From Icerya purchasi (taxonomy: Eukaryota > Arthropoda > Insecta > Hemiptera > Monophlebidae), in the NCBI GenBank assembly GCA_039619475.1, contig CM077116.1:7798501-7862500 (forward strand): a DNA stretch of 64,000 nt, in the 5' to 3' direction. The notes under the pieces are model-generated. The model had not been told where the DNA came from, did no database searches, and saw only the letters and a list, made by a program, of their open reading frames with translations. Both the position numbers and the translations under genes were made by a program. Each line of letters begins with the position of its first letter. Position 1 is the stretch's first letter. This document shows, piece after piece, positions 55,791 to 64,000 of this stretch.

Positions 55791-58700
55791 TTAAATGTAG
55801 ATTCGGTCAGCTATTGATAAGATAAAGGAACTGAGGATAGGAACAACTGAGATCGACGGAAACGATAAGATATACGAGGCACAATAAGGAGTAGGGAGTT
55901 TGAGTGACAGCAGATTGGAATACAAAGAGGTACGTTCGTTCACGAGAGATGGACATTCAAAGAGGATATGGTCAGGATCACAGACGGCTACGTCGTCAGG
56001 ATGAAGAGGGCAATAAGGGGAAAGAGCGAGATGAAAACGAAAGCGTGAGGAAGGAAGAAGAGTATGATTCAGACGTAAACGGATAATAGGAACAATAACG
56101 GAGCGGTGAAGCGAAGGAAAATCGTAAAACCAAGGCCGCGTGGGAAGATTAGGTTGGATGGAAAAATAAAAGGAAGAATGATTAGAAAAGGAGGAAACGT
56201 AAAAATCTGACCAAAATCTAACATGAAACTTTTTGCACAATGGGAGTAAATTCGAAACGGGAATTTTAGAGAAAAAAAAGCGGGAGGATACAGCAATCTG
56301 AGCCAAAGAATCAGCCATTTCGTTACCCTCTATCCCCATATGACTGGGGACCCAGAGCATTTCAATGCGGATAGCGTGAAGTGAGAAGAGAGTGTGAATG
56401 AGAGAGCGAATACGGAGGATGAAAAGGTCAGAGGAGTGAGAGGGGAAATGAGAGGAAATAGCTTTAAGAGCACACATGGAGTCAGAGATAATTAAAAATT
56501 TAGAAGAAGAACGATGTGAGGAAATATGGATTATGGCACGTAAAATGGCCGTTAACTCGGCCGTAAAGATAGTACAAAAGGAAGGGAGACGAAAAGATTC
56601 AGAGAAATTAATGCTCGGAATGATGAAAGAAGCTCCAACTCCATTAGGCCCCTTCGAACCATCCGTAAAAATAGCAATATGGGAAGGAAAACGGGATTCG
56701 ATATAACTATGGAATTCCTGTATAACTGTTGGATAGGAAAGGGATTTGGAGGAAAAAGGAAAGTAGAATACATTGGGAGGATTGGAGAGATCTGCAAAAT
56801 TGAAAGAAAAGTAAGGGAGATTGTTATAAGAAATTGTGCAGGATAAAAAGGAATTCAGCCGCAAAGCAATGTGGGCTAGAATAGGAATTTTCTTGGGAGT
56901 AAAACGCCAGTTTTGCAGAATAGAAAGATACGAAGGAATAAGTTTGGAGGATGATAACGGTAAGCGTTTACACAAGAAACGATAACCTAAATAGGATCTG
57001 CGAATGAAAAGGGGAGGCGAGTTAGACTCAGCGAGAACTGCTGGTACTCGAGAAGATCTAAGAACACCAAGGCAAAGACGAATACAAGAATTTTGAATTA
57101 TATCCAGCTTGGAAAGAAGTGATTTTGAGGCAGAGCCATAGATAAAGGAACAGTAGTCGAATTTGGAACGGATAATCGAATTGTACAAGGAAATAAGGAG
57201 AAAGGGATCGCCTCCCCATTTTGTTGGAGAAAGAGCTTTCAGTAAGTTTAGTCTTTTAAGGGCAGAAGAGGAAAGGAAATTAATATGTTCATAAAAGGAG
57301 AGACGACTATTGAGAAATACACCGAGATAGCAGAAGCATTCCCTACGAGGGATAAGATTGGAGTTTAAGGATACAGAGACTAAAGCGGGATTAAAAGGAC
57401 GAAGAGAAAAGACAATACAAGAGGATTTTAAAGGGGAAATAGAAAGGTTCAAAGAGGAAAGAGATTGTTCCAAAGTAGCTAGAGACGAATTAACACTTTC
57501 GTTAGCATCTACGATATCACGGGATGAGGAAAAGAGAAGAATGTCATCGGCAAAAAATAAGGAAGAGGAGTTCATAGAAAGAGAAGCAACAGAAATAGTA
57601 TAAATATTAAAAAGAGTAGGACTAAGGCAGGATCCTTGTGGAAGACCACGTGAAACAACTCTTGTAACCTCGAACGAAGAAGAAGACAGGAGAATAGTAC
57701 GATTTAACATCAAGTTAACAATGAGGGAACAAAAATGCGTCGGGATGTTAATTGCTATCATTCTATCTCGAAGAGTAGGGAGATGGACATTATCAAAAGC
57801 ACTGGAAACATCGATAAAAGTAGCTAGAGTGTACTGTTTATCGATGAAAGATTTATAGATATAGGAAACAAACAGACTGACGCAGTCAGCAGGACCTAAG
57901 CCTGGACGAAAACCAAACATATTAGAAGGAAAAACATTATTGTGTTCGAGCCACCAGACCAGGCGCTTGTTAAGCATGCCCTCAAACAGTTTTCTGAGAC
58001 ACGATGCTAGGGAGATCGGACGAAGAGAGGAGTTTTTCTTAGGGATAGGAATGATAATAAAGGTGTTCCAGTCAGGAGGTGTGACTCCTCTGGACAAAAA
58101 GGAGTTGAATATACAAAGAAGGGTTCGGAGAGCAAGATCGGATAACTTTTTTAGGACAAAGAAGGGAATACCATCACGACCTGGAGTGGGGCTGGAAGAT
58201 TTTTTGAGAATGGATTTTAATTCATTAATATTAAACGCAGAGGAAAGAGAATGAGAATTAGGGTTTTCCATAACAGGAAACGGGCAGGATTCATCAACGT
58301 TAGGAACATAAGCAGGAGCAACAGCATCAAGAAAAGAAGACAAACTGTCGGAGGAAATAGTATGGATAGAAGGACGTTCAGAAGAAGGGAATTTGAAAGC
58401 TCTGGCCATTTTCCAGATATGCTTGAGAGGAGTAGTTCTCGAAAAAGATGAACAGAAATTTTTCCAAGAGGATTTCTTAGACGATTTTAGAATAAACCTA
58501 GCCCTTGCATTGGCCCTTTTGTGGGCAAGAAAGTTTTCGCGTGTAGGATTTGATCGGAAAATTCTAAATGTAGCGCGACTATGATCGAAAGCGGCATTGC
58601 ATTCTTCGTTCCACCAGAGGGACGATGCTGATCCACGATGGCCTGACGATGACGGTTTACGGGAAGGAGAAGACAGCGATAGAGCATTTGTAATCGAATT

Positions 58701-59525
58701 TAGGAATAGATGGTAATGGAGTACAGGATCAGAGCCATCTAGAAGTTTAGGAAGCATAGAATCAACTAAGGAGTGGAACAGAGCCCAATTAGTTTTCGAT
58801 AAGTTCCATCGAAGGTAATTGAGAGGTTTAAAGCAAGGAGAAGAAGGAGGATTCTGGGGAGTAATTAGAATAGGAATATGATCACTACCATAGGAGCCCA
58901 TGAGAGTTGACCAATTGTAATCAAAACCAATAGAAGGAGATGAGAAAGTTAAATCGAGAGTACTATAACTAGATGCGCTCTTGTAATAGGTAGGAGAGAG
59001 ATCATTAAGAAGGACTAAATCATTAGAAAGAACAAGATTTTCAAGAGCAGTACCGTTGTTGTTATGGTTTGAGCAGCCCCATGAGGGCGACCGAGCATTC
59101 CAGTCACCCCCAATGATGAACGGATGCGGGATAGACCTGAGGAAAGAAACGAGAGGGAAGTGACGAAGGTCGCAACTAGGGGGAACATAAATAGAAATAA
59201 TATTAAGCGGACGAGCTGCATTGGAAGGAATGGAAATGTGTACAATATTAGGCTGATTAGGACTAGAAGGGGAATTAAAGGAAACATCATGAGATTTAAA
59301 TAGAATGCCGTTCCTAATAAGAATAGCAGATCCACCATAACCATCGTCACGATCGCATCTGATTATCTTATACCCACGAAAATTAATATTCATATCCGAC
59401 CGTAGCCACGTTTCCGAAATGAGAGCAACGTTAATACTATGAATGTCTAACAGACCCTCTAATGCATTTTTGTTGGCTCTAAGGCTGCGACAGTTCCACT
59501 GTAAAATATTAAAAGTACCCGGCAT
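55791..59525 (-). CDS. LINE ORF2: endonuclease-RT-RNase H, 1244 aa
   Basis: Intact polyprotein. EN domain (residues ~6-235): LQWNCRSL with Asn11, ISETWL with Glu38, DDGYGGSAILI, IIGGDWNARSP, STLDLTFSS and SDHIPI, the APE-type catalytic set. RT (~430-760): RPISLASCLRKLFEGML, SNMFGFRPGLGPADC, ATFIDVSSAFDN (Asp), SRGLPQGSCLSP, SLFFADDILLF. RNase H (~970-1110): AIFTDGSKGPNGVGASF, IFTAELTAILRA, LIISDSMCALKAI, LWVPSHMGIEGNEMADSLA (D-E-D-D set). The C-terminal tail has a CCHC pattern (CPLH...VCDPDHILFEC). Typical of I-superfamily/R1-group LINEs. No stop or frameshift. Start at 59525 overlaps the preceding open frame by 17 nt, suggesting coupled re-initiation. Confidence 0.93.
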   Translation of the reverse strand: MPGTFNILQWNCRSLRANKNALEGLLDIHSINVALISETWLRSDMNINFRGYKIIRCDRDDGYGGSAILIRNGILFKSHDVSFNSPSSPNQPNIVHISIPSNAARPLNIISIYVPPSCDLRHFPLVSFLRSIPHPFIIGGDWNARSPSWGCSNHNNNGTALENLVLSNDLVLLNDLSPTYYKSASSYSTLDLTFSSPSIGFDYNWSTLMGSYGSDHIPILITPQNPPSSPCFKPLNYLRWNLSKTNWALFHSLVDSMLPKLLDGSDPVLHYHLFLNSITNALSLSSPSRKPSSSGHRGSASSLWWNEECNAAFDHSRATFRIFRSNPTRENFLAHKRANARARFILKSSKKSSWKNFCSSFSRTTPLKHIWKMARAFKFPSSERPSIHTISSDSLSSFLDAVAPAYVPNVDESCPFPVMENPNSHSLSSAFNINELKSILKKSSSPTPGRDGIPFFVLKKLSDLALRTLLCIFNSFLSRGVTPPDWNTFIIIPIPKKNSSLRPISLASCLRKLFEGMLNKRLVWWLEHNNVFPSNMFGFRPGLGPADCVSLFVSYIYKSFIDKQYTLATFIDVSSAFDNVHLPTLRDRMIAINIPTHFCSLIVNLMLNRTILLSSSSFEVTRVVSRGLPQGSCLSPTLFNIYTISVASLSMNSSSLFFADDILLFSSSRDIVDANESVNSSLATLEQSLSSLNLSISPLKSSCIVFSLRPFNPALVSVSLNSNLIPRRECFCYLGVFLNSRLSFYEHINFLSSSALKRLNLLKALSPTKWGGDPFLLISLYNSIIRSKFDYCSFIYGSASKSLLSKLDIIQNSCIRLCLGVLRSSRVPAVLAESNSPPLFIRRSYLGYRFLCKRLPLSSSKLIPSYLSILQNWRFTPKKIPILAHIALRLNSFLSCTISYNNLPYFSFNFADLSNPPNVFYFPFSSKSLSYPTVIQEFHSYIESRFPSHIAIFTDGSKGPNGVGASFIIPSINFSESFRLPSFCTIFTAELTAILRAIIHISSHRSSSKFLIISDSMCALKAISSHFPSHSSDLFILRIRSLIHTLFSLHAIRIEMLWVPSHMGIEGNEMADSLAQIAVSSRFFFSKIPVSNLLPLCKKFHVRFWSDFYVSSFSNHSSFYFSIQPNLPTRPWFYDFPSLHRSVIVPIIRLRLNHTLLPSSRFRFHLALSPYCPLHPDDVAVCDPDHILFECPSLVNERTSLYSNLLSLKLPTPYCASYILSFPSISVVPILSSFILSIADRIYI

Positions 59526-60516
59526 AGTAAATTATAAAAGGAAAAGACTTGAGTAGGGAAAGGAAAAAGAAATAAAAAGAAAACAAAAATATAGAGGGGG
59601 AGGAAGAGGAAGAGAGGCAAAGAGAGTGCCAGAAGAAAAACAGCAAAGTAGAGTAGAAAAAAAAATAATAATTACAATATAAAAAAGAAAGACAGAAGGA
59701 AAGAAACTTGAATGGGTGGAGGAAAATTGGGGCTAGCAAGATGAGAGGAAAGTTAATAAGAAAAGGGAAGGAACAAATAAAAACAATTAAACAAAAATAG
59801 ACTGTTGATGAAAAAAGGACGGCGATGGATGCTAGACTGGAATAAATAAAAGAGAAAATGAAAAGTAAGGAACAGGATTTTAGAGGCAACGGACAAAATG
59901 ATTCGGAGCCCATTGCAGCTAAGTTGCATAACAGAGCGAAATTCGTAGTCGCTATGATTCTCGATAATTGTCTCAACTTTTCGAGAATATAATGTAAATT
60001 ACAATAGCGTAAAACAGTGTCAAAGTGCTGCGGTCTCAAAAATATTAAGACAAGAGTACAATGCAGAACGACACAAATAAAACCAATATATCTGAGCCCG
60101 GCAGTGATTTTAGTCACAGCAGCGTCAGTACATTGAAATGTGAAAAAATAAATTACTACATGTCTGCCTCTGGGCATTACACCCAAGTATCTTAAAATCC
60201 GGCAAAAGACAAGAGTACAATGCATCATGATACGAATAAAACCAATATATCTGAGCCCGGCAGTGATTTTAGTCACAGCAGCGTCAGTACATTGAAATGT
60301 GAAAAAAGCAACTGCTGCTTGTCCGCCTCTGGGCAATACATTCAGAAGTCTTAAAATCTGGAAAAGGAGGAAATTAATATGAAAGGAAATATTGATAGTA
60401 ATAATAATAGTGATCTTAAAAAGAGAATAGGGAGAAAACAGAAAATGGAAAGAAATAAAGACAGAAAAAGCAGAGAAAAAACGAAATGGGAAAGAAAAGG
60501 CTAGCCCCGGTTGCAT
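59509..60516 (-). CDS. Open frame between LINE ORF1 and ORF2, 335 codons
   Basis: Unrecognised. It starts 35 nt after the ORF1 stop and its TAA lies 17 nt inside ORF2. The frame is uninterrupted for 1 kb and hydrophobic (Phe/Leu/Ser/Ile-rich; the strand is C/T-rich). It contains a 53-residue tandem duplication, each copy with FFTFQCTDAAVTKITAGLRY then IGFI...HCTLV, due to an exact-phase 159-bp duplication. The pyrimidine bias alone lowers the number of stop codons, so the opening could be passive. Against this, the duplication preserves frame and the ORF is tightly packed between the two real ones. May be a non-coding linker with regulatory role, a membrane peptide, or neither. Confidence 0.35.
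   Translation of the reverse strand: MQPGLAFSFPFRFFSAFSVFISFHFLFSPYSLFKITIIITINISFHINFLLFQILRLLNVLPRGGQAAVAFFTFQCTDAAVTKITAGLRYIGFIRIMMHCTLVFCRILRYLGVMPRGRHVVIYFFTFQCTDAAVTKITAGLRYIGFICVVLHCTLVLIFLRPQHFDTVLRYCNLHYILEKLRQLSRIIATTNFALLCNLAAMGSESFCPLPLKSCSLLFIFSFIYSSLASIAVLFSSTVYFCLIVFICSFPFLINFPLILLAPIFLHPFKFLSFCLSFLYCNYYFFFYSTLLFFFWHSLCLSSSSSPSIFLFSFYFFFLSLLKSFPFIIYYAGYF
60053..60370 (-). repeat. 159-bp tandem duplication in LINE linker
   Basis: Two copies; GCAGTGATTTTAGTCACAGC occurs at 60101 and 60260, 159 bp apart, in two blocks of almost identical sequence joined by a more variable part. The sister-subfamily copy at 36130 has a corresponding linker duplication with a 177-bp period (37880 and 38057). 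Confidence 0.88.
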
Positions 60517-60551
60517 TCACTTTCACTTTATAACAAAAGTGAGAAGAAAGA

Positions 60552-62195
60552 CTAATTAAGGCGAATGTAGTTAGATAAAAAGAGAGGTAGGGAGTCAACA
60601 AGGGAAGGAGAAGAATCAATGTTATTGGACGCAAGAAGATCTAAAATCGCTTCAGCTATAAAATTTGCTGTAGGAAGAACAGTAGATGAAGGAACTTTGG
60701 AAGTAGAAGCGGAACTAGAACTGGAAGCGTCATGAACTAAGGAATTACTATTAATGGAGGTGGAATTACTAGTAGAAGAAGAACTATTAAAAGCCCAACC
60801 ATTAGAGGGCGACGGAAGGCGGTTAGAAGGAAGGGCAGGAAACTGTGGGGAAGGTTTAGTATAAGATTTAAAATTAGGACGTTTATGAAAAGTTGGGGAT
60901 TTGGGCCGCGGAATAGATTTAGGAACTGTATGAGAGGACTTAGAAGATACATTAGGACAGGAAGCAGGAAACGAAGCACGGTCGGCATATGAGAAAGCCT
61001 GGGAAACTAAATTACTATTTTTAAAATTAGAAGCCTCATGGAAAGAGATGTTTTCGAATGCCATAATGCGCTTAATTTCCTTTTGTTTCACCCATTCCGG
61101 GCACGTACGATTATAAGCACAATGAGAGCCTTTACAATTCCGGCAAAGAGGGGGCTCTTGAAGATTACTGCAGTCTGATAAAGGATGTTTGGAGGCACAG
61201 TGAGGGCATATATTCGAAGAGCTACGACAGTGTTTGGAAATATGCCCAAAAAGGAAACATTTCGAACACTGTGTAGGTAGTCGTACGCTAGGCGAAACAG
61301 GAAAGCGGAGTCTGTAAATGGAAACAAAATCTGGAAGAACGGATTTGTGGAATTTAATTTCTACGGATCTAGTCGGAATTTTAGTACCCTCGGAGGAACG
61401 ATAGATACGACGAATGGACGCTATGGGAATAGACGATTCAATCCCCTCCGTAATATCGTCTTCAGAAAACGAAGGATGAACCCCTGAAATAATTCCCATT
61501 CTGAATAAGGCGCTATTGGGAATGTAAGCTTTAATATTTTTACTGAGAAAGAAGTCAGAATTAGATAAAAAGGAATTTGCAGTGGAAGCAGAAGGGAAGG
61601 TGACTGAAATGCGGTCCTTTCCTTGAGGAGAAACACTAAGAAATGACGAAGAAACAGAATTTAATAATCTTGCAAGAGCCAAAGGGTGATTATTGCCTAT
61701 GTTCTTATCGTCATCTAAATTTTCGACAAAAACAATGAAAGGTCCCGGATGATCATTTACGAAACAAGTATTGGAAACGGCGGTAATGCAACTATTATTA
61801 CTAGCACTATTATTATTATTATTATTATTATTATCACTATTGTTAATGTTACTATTATTGTTGTTGTTGTCGTTATTGTTGCTATTAATGTTATTACTAT
61901 TATTATTAATAATGTTGTTAGTAGATGAATTATTTGAATTGATCTTAGTGTTATTATTAACAATGTTGTGGCTGAGATGATCGACAACATGGGAAACAGG
62001 GGATGTACTAGGTTCAGCCTCAGAGAGTTTAATCTCTTTTGGTAGAACAGAGGAAATGGGCGAAAGAGGATCAACAGATTTACGTTTTGAATTACTGTCT
62101 ACGTCCATATTAATAGACAAATTGGTCGGCGGTTTAATAGCTTTAGCAGGACTTGGGGAGGAGGCCGCAGAGCGGCCCCCCTTGGCTGCGCTCAT
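60552..62195 (-). CDS. LINE ORF1: gag-like RNA-binding protein, 547 aa
   Basis: Nucleocapsid-like protein thought to bind LINE RNA. Ser/Pro-rich N-terminus (1-80), a polyasparagine-rich segment (about 80-135) from an AAT/AAC microsatellite, an RRM-like part (about 150-300, PFIVFVENLDDDKN...RISVTFPSASTANSFLS), then three zinc knuckles at about 310-366: CSKCFLFGHISKHC, CPHCASKHPLSDC and CRNCKGSHCAYNRTC. The Ser-rich C-terminus ends NYIRLN. Arrangement and size fit ORF1 of I/Jockey-group LINEs. Intact. ATG at 62195 follows an in-frame 5' region of ~330 nt that is the presumed 5' UTR and internal promoter. Confidence 0.9.
   Translation of the reverse strand: MSAAKGGRSAASSPSPAKAIKPPTNLSINMDVDSNSKRKSVDPLSPISSVLPKEIKLSEAEPSTSPVSHVVDHLSHNIVNNNTKINSNNSSTNNIINNNSNNINSNNNDNNNNNSNINNSDNNNNNNNNSASNNSCITAVSNTCFVNDHPGPFIVFVENLDDDKNIGNNHPLALARLLNSVSSSFLSVSPQGKDRISVTFPSASTANSFLSNSDFFLSKNIKAYIPNSALFRMGIISGVHPSFSEDDITEGIESSIPIASIRRIYRSSEGTKIPTRSVEIKFHKSVLPDFVSIYRLRFPVSPSVRLPTQCSKCFLFGHISKHCRSSSNICPHCASKHPLSDCSNLQEPPLCRNCKGSHCAYNRTCPEWVKQKEIKRIMAFENISFHEASNFKNSNLVSQAFSYADRASFPASCPNVSSKSSHTVPKSIPRPKSPTFHKRPNFKSYTKPSPQFPALPSNRLPSPSNGWAFNSSSSTSNSTSINSNSLVHDASSSSSASTSKVPSSTVLPTANFIAEAILDLLASNNIDSSPSLVDSLPLFLSNYIRLN
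61795..61975. repeat. AAT/AAC trinucleotide microsatellite in ORF1
   Basis: Imperfect (ATT/GTT)n on +, encoding about 50 residues, mostly Asn with some Ser/Ile, on the minus strand. Absent from the sister copy at 36142, so probably a recent expansion. Confidence 0.85.
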
Positions 62196-62522
62196 CTAAC
62201 CAACTAAAAAGTAAATAAATAAAAACTAGAAACAAAAATGACGAAAAATTAAATCGTCAAGAAGACGAAGACGAAATAAATGAAATAAAAACAACGCTAC
62301 AAGTTAACTTAAATTAGCGAAGCGACAAAGTTAATTTACAGCACAGATAAGAGAAATACACTAGAATAGTTAAATCGGAACAATCTCACCGGTTTTATCA
62401 GCTACGATGATATCGAACAATGCCGAAGAAATCGAAGACGACGTTACCGGAGAACAATTGTTATCTAATAAACAACGCGAATGAACAACCGCTTATCACA
62501 TGCACACCAGTATTCGAATGCC
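62196..62522 (-). promoter_or_regulatory. LINE 5' UTR (presumed internal promoter)
   Basis: 327 bp between the 5' end of the element and ORF1. Internal promoters are the rule for full-length LINEs of this type. I could not point to a convincing initiator or downstream element. Confidence 0.4.
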
Positions 62523-64000
62523 AATACAATTTTTAAATAAGTAACGGCGAAATATATTTGTAGTATCTATTACCAAAAAGAAATACCCAAAAATTTTTTA
62601 AAAATACTTATTTTAACTTCATAAAACTCAAAAAAATTGAAAACATTGCGATTTAAAAAAGTAACAAAAACATTCGGGCTCTTCGAAAAGTAAACAAAAA
62701 AAATCATTTAAAATTTGAAAAAAAAAATTAATACTTGCTAGATAAACCTTTTTGCTCTATTACGGCAGACATTCTTCGTGGCATCGACTCAACCAATTTA
62801 GCAGTTCTAGCCCCGGTGAAATATTTTTCCATTCGCGTAGCAAACACCTCTTTTAGCTCCTTTCTGTTAGAAATTTTATTTTCACGTACTTTTTGATCAA
62901 ATTTTTTCCCACAAGTTTTCTTCTATAGGGTTCATGTCTGGTGATTGTGGGGGAGTTTCAATCACTTTTGGGCAGTTTTAAAGCAACCAACTGCGAGATA
63001 GCCATATGATTTATGCTTGGGGTCATTGTCTTGATAAAAACTAAAACGCTTTTCGATCCCAAAATTGGCGGCACTTGCTTTTAAATTTTTCTTTAAAACA
63101 TTAACATACATTTCGGCATTCATGTTGTCATCGATAAATTCCAAATTCCCCGTTCCTGATGCTACGAAACACCCCCCACCCCATCACACTTCCGGCTCCG
63201 TGTTTCACTGTAGCGTTTAAATTACGTTTTTCTAATTCTTCTTTTGATTTTCGCCACACTTTCGAACGTCCGTCACTACCAAAAACATTAAATTTACTGT
63301 CGTCCGTAAATATCACCGATTTCCAATAATTAAAATCGCACTCTGTTGGTTTTCTTTAGCGAAATTTAAACGTTTCGTTTTCGATTACGTTCATTTACGA
63401 GAGGTTTTTTTTTCGAGCAGTACGCGAATTGTAACCGTCCTTTTTAATGATTGGACGGATGGTTTGCGGGTGAACTTTCAGTTGAAAGTGTTGGAGAAAC
63501 TCCGAAGTCAATTTCGACGCGTGAATTGTAGGATTTTTCTTTATTTCCTTCATTATAAATCGCTCGTCCCACGGTGTGTCAATTTACATGGTCATCCTTT
63601 CTGAAGAACAAAATCTAACCTGTTTTCAAGATCGAATCTTCAACAAATATCGTCTATACTGTGTACTTTTTTTGACGTTCAACAATTTTGCGACTTCACG
63701 ATAAGTTTTGCGTTTTGCGCGACGATTAAAATTAGTTAATTTTCGCACTCCGAAACCTGTATTTTTACCTTTTCGCGGCATTATGCTTTTAATCGTACTT
63801 TACACGAAGATGGCACACCTGGTGGTGACGAGCGATTACGTAAAAGCCTTTGCGTACAGGTATGAGTCACCTGATGACAGATAAATGATCAGATAAATGA
63901 GTCATCTTCATGAAAGATGACTGTTACCTTTAAATGATGAGTTTTTTGTAATTTCAATTTTTATGGGATGACTGCGGTAATGTAAATTACTTTTAATCGG
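62523..64000 (-). mobile_element. Tc1-like element, main part (runs off the window)
   Basis: Continuation of the element whose left end is 55616-55692. Holds the transposase relic 62728-63781. The right terminal repeat, expected as the complement of CAGTGATCAACATTAATATT, is not reached before the window ends. Confidence 0.75.
62728..63781 (-). pseudogene. Tc1-like transposase, frameshifted
   Basis: Starts MPRKGKNTGFGVRKLTNFNR (63781). Then come a helix-turn-helix region with a stop, DERFIMKEIKKNPTIHASKL, NYWKSVIFTDDSKFNVFGSD (first catalytic Asp in FTD(E/D)SKF), RSKVWRKSKEE, NATVKHGAGSVMGWGVF, and YQDNDPKHKS (second catalytic Asp in the DNDPKH block). After a frame change it ends KYFTGARTAKLVESMPRRMS and Y-stop at 62728. 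Length near the usual ~340 residues. At least three frameshifts or stops, so inactive. Confidence 0.88.

Larger units (their letters stand above)
55693..62522 (-). mobile_element. Full-length LINE (I/R1-group), apparently intact
   Basis: 6.83-kb minus-strand non-LTR retrotransposon. It runs from a 5' start at 62522 (GGCATTCGAATACTGG) through ORF1 (60552-62195), a linker with an open frame (59509-60516) and ORF2 (55791-59525), to a 65-bp 3' UTR and a poly(A) tail (T-run on + at about 55691-55725). Candidate TSD AATACAATTTT at 55683 and 62523. Inserted inside a Tc1-like element. Older relatives lie at 7565, 16870, 18756 and 26560, and a sister subfamily at 36130-43070, so the family has been active for a long time. 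Confidence 0.9.

Noticed and set aside
61771..61980. Poly-leucine open frame on +
   Set aside because: Antisense of the AAT/AAC microsatellite in LINE ORF1.

Overview
The window looks like AT-rich, repeat-laden insect nuclear DNA. The evidence is a spliced seven-transmembrane gene ending in the insect gustatory-receptor signature TYhhhhhQF, no operons or bacterial signals, and dense arthropod-type transposable elements. I cannot name the species; I saw no rRNA, tRNA or CRISPR array.

Host gene: one gustatory-receptor-like (Gr) gene runs on the + strand from about 15.16 to 54.20 kb. Exons at 15164-15365, 18377-18621, 23922-24185, 25496-25789, 31135-31209 (less certain) and 54100-54204 join in compatible phases into about 394 codons without a stop. 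An exon just before the last one is not securely placed (weak candidate 35473-35583). The roughly 23-kb last intron and the other introns are filled with transposons.

Left flank, 1-15 kb: decayed LINE fragments, a broken Helitron Rep/helicase (3.4-6.8 kb, minus strand) containing a 17-bp minisatellite, a small Penelope-like inverted dimer (7963-8854), and an R1-type LINE remnant (12.1-14.05 kb).

Gr introns, 15.4-54 kb: a 179-bp hAT MITE, a pogo/Tigger deletion derivative, a truncated LINE with target-site duplication (TSD), a mariner relic, a Jockey ORF1 relic, a long minus-strand LINE copy, a hAT (ZMYM/TTF type) relic, related LINE copies in both orientations, an RTE-like fragment, a 5.96-kb Penelope-like inverted dimer carrying two identical intact 800-codon ORFs, a 732-bp hAT non-autonomous element, and a decayed Penelope fragment.

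Right flank, 54.2-64 kb: an unclassified repeat, then an apparently full-length LINE (55693-62522, minus strand) with intact ORF1 and EN-RT-RNase H ORF2, plus an open 335-codon frame exactly between them. This LINE is inserted in a Tc1-like element that runs off the window.

Most notable are: (i) two independent Penelope-like inverted dimers with the same architecture (12-13 bp TSD round the whole dimer, one arm 32 nt longer, hammerhead-like motif in the terminal repeats); (ii) the three-open-frame layout of the LINE, with an in-frame 159-bp tandem duplication; (iii) the cryptic Gr gene.
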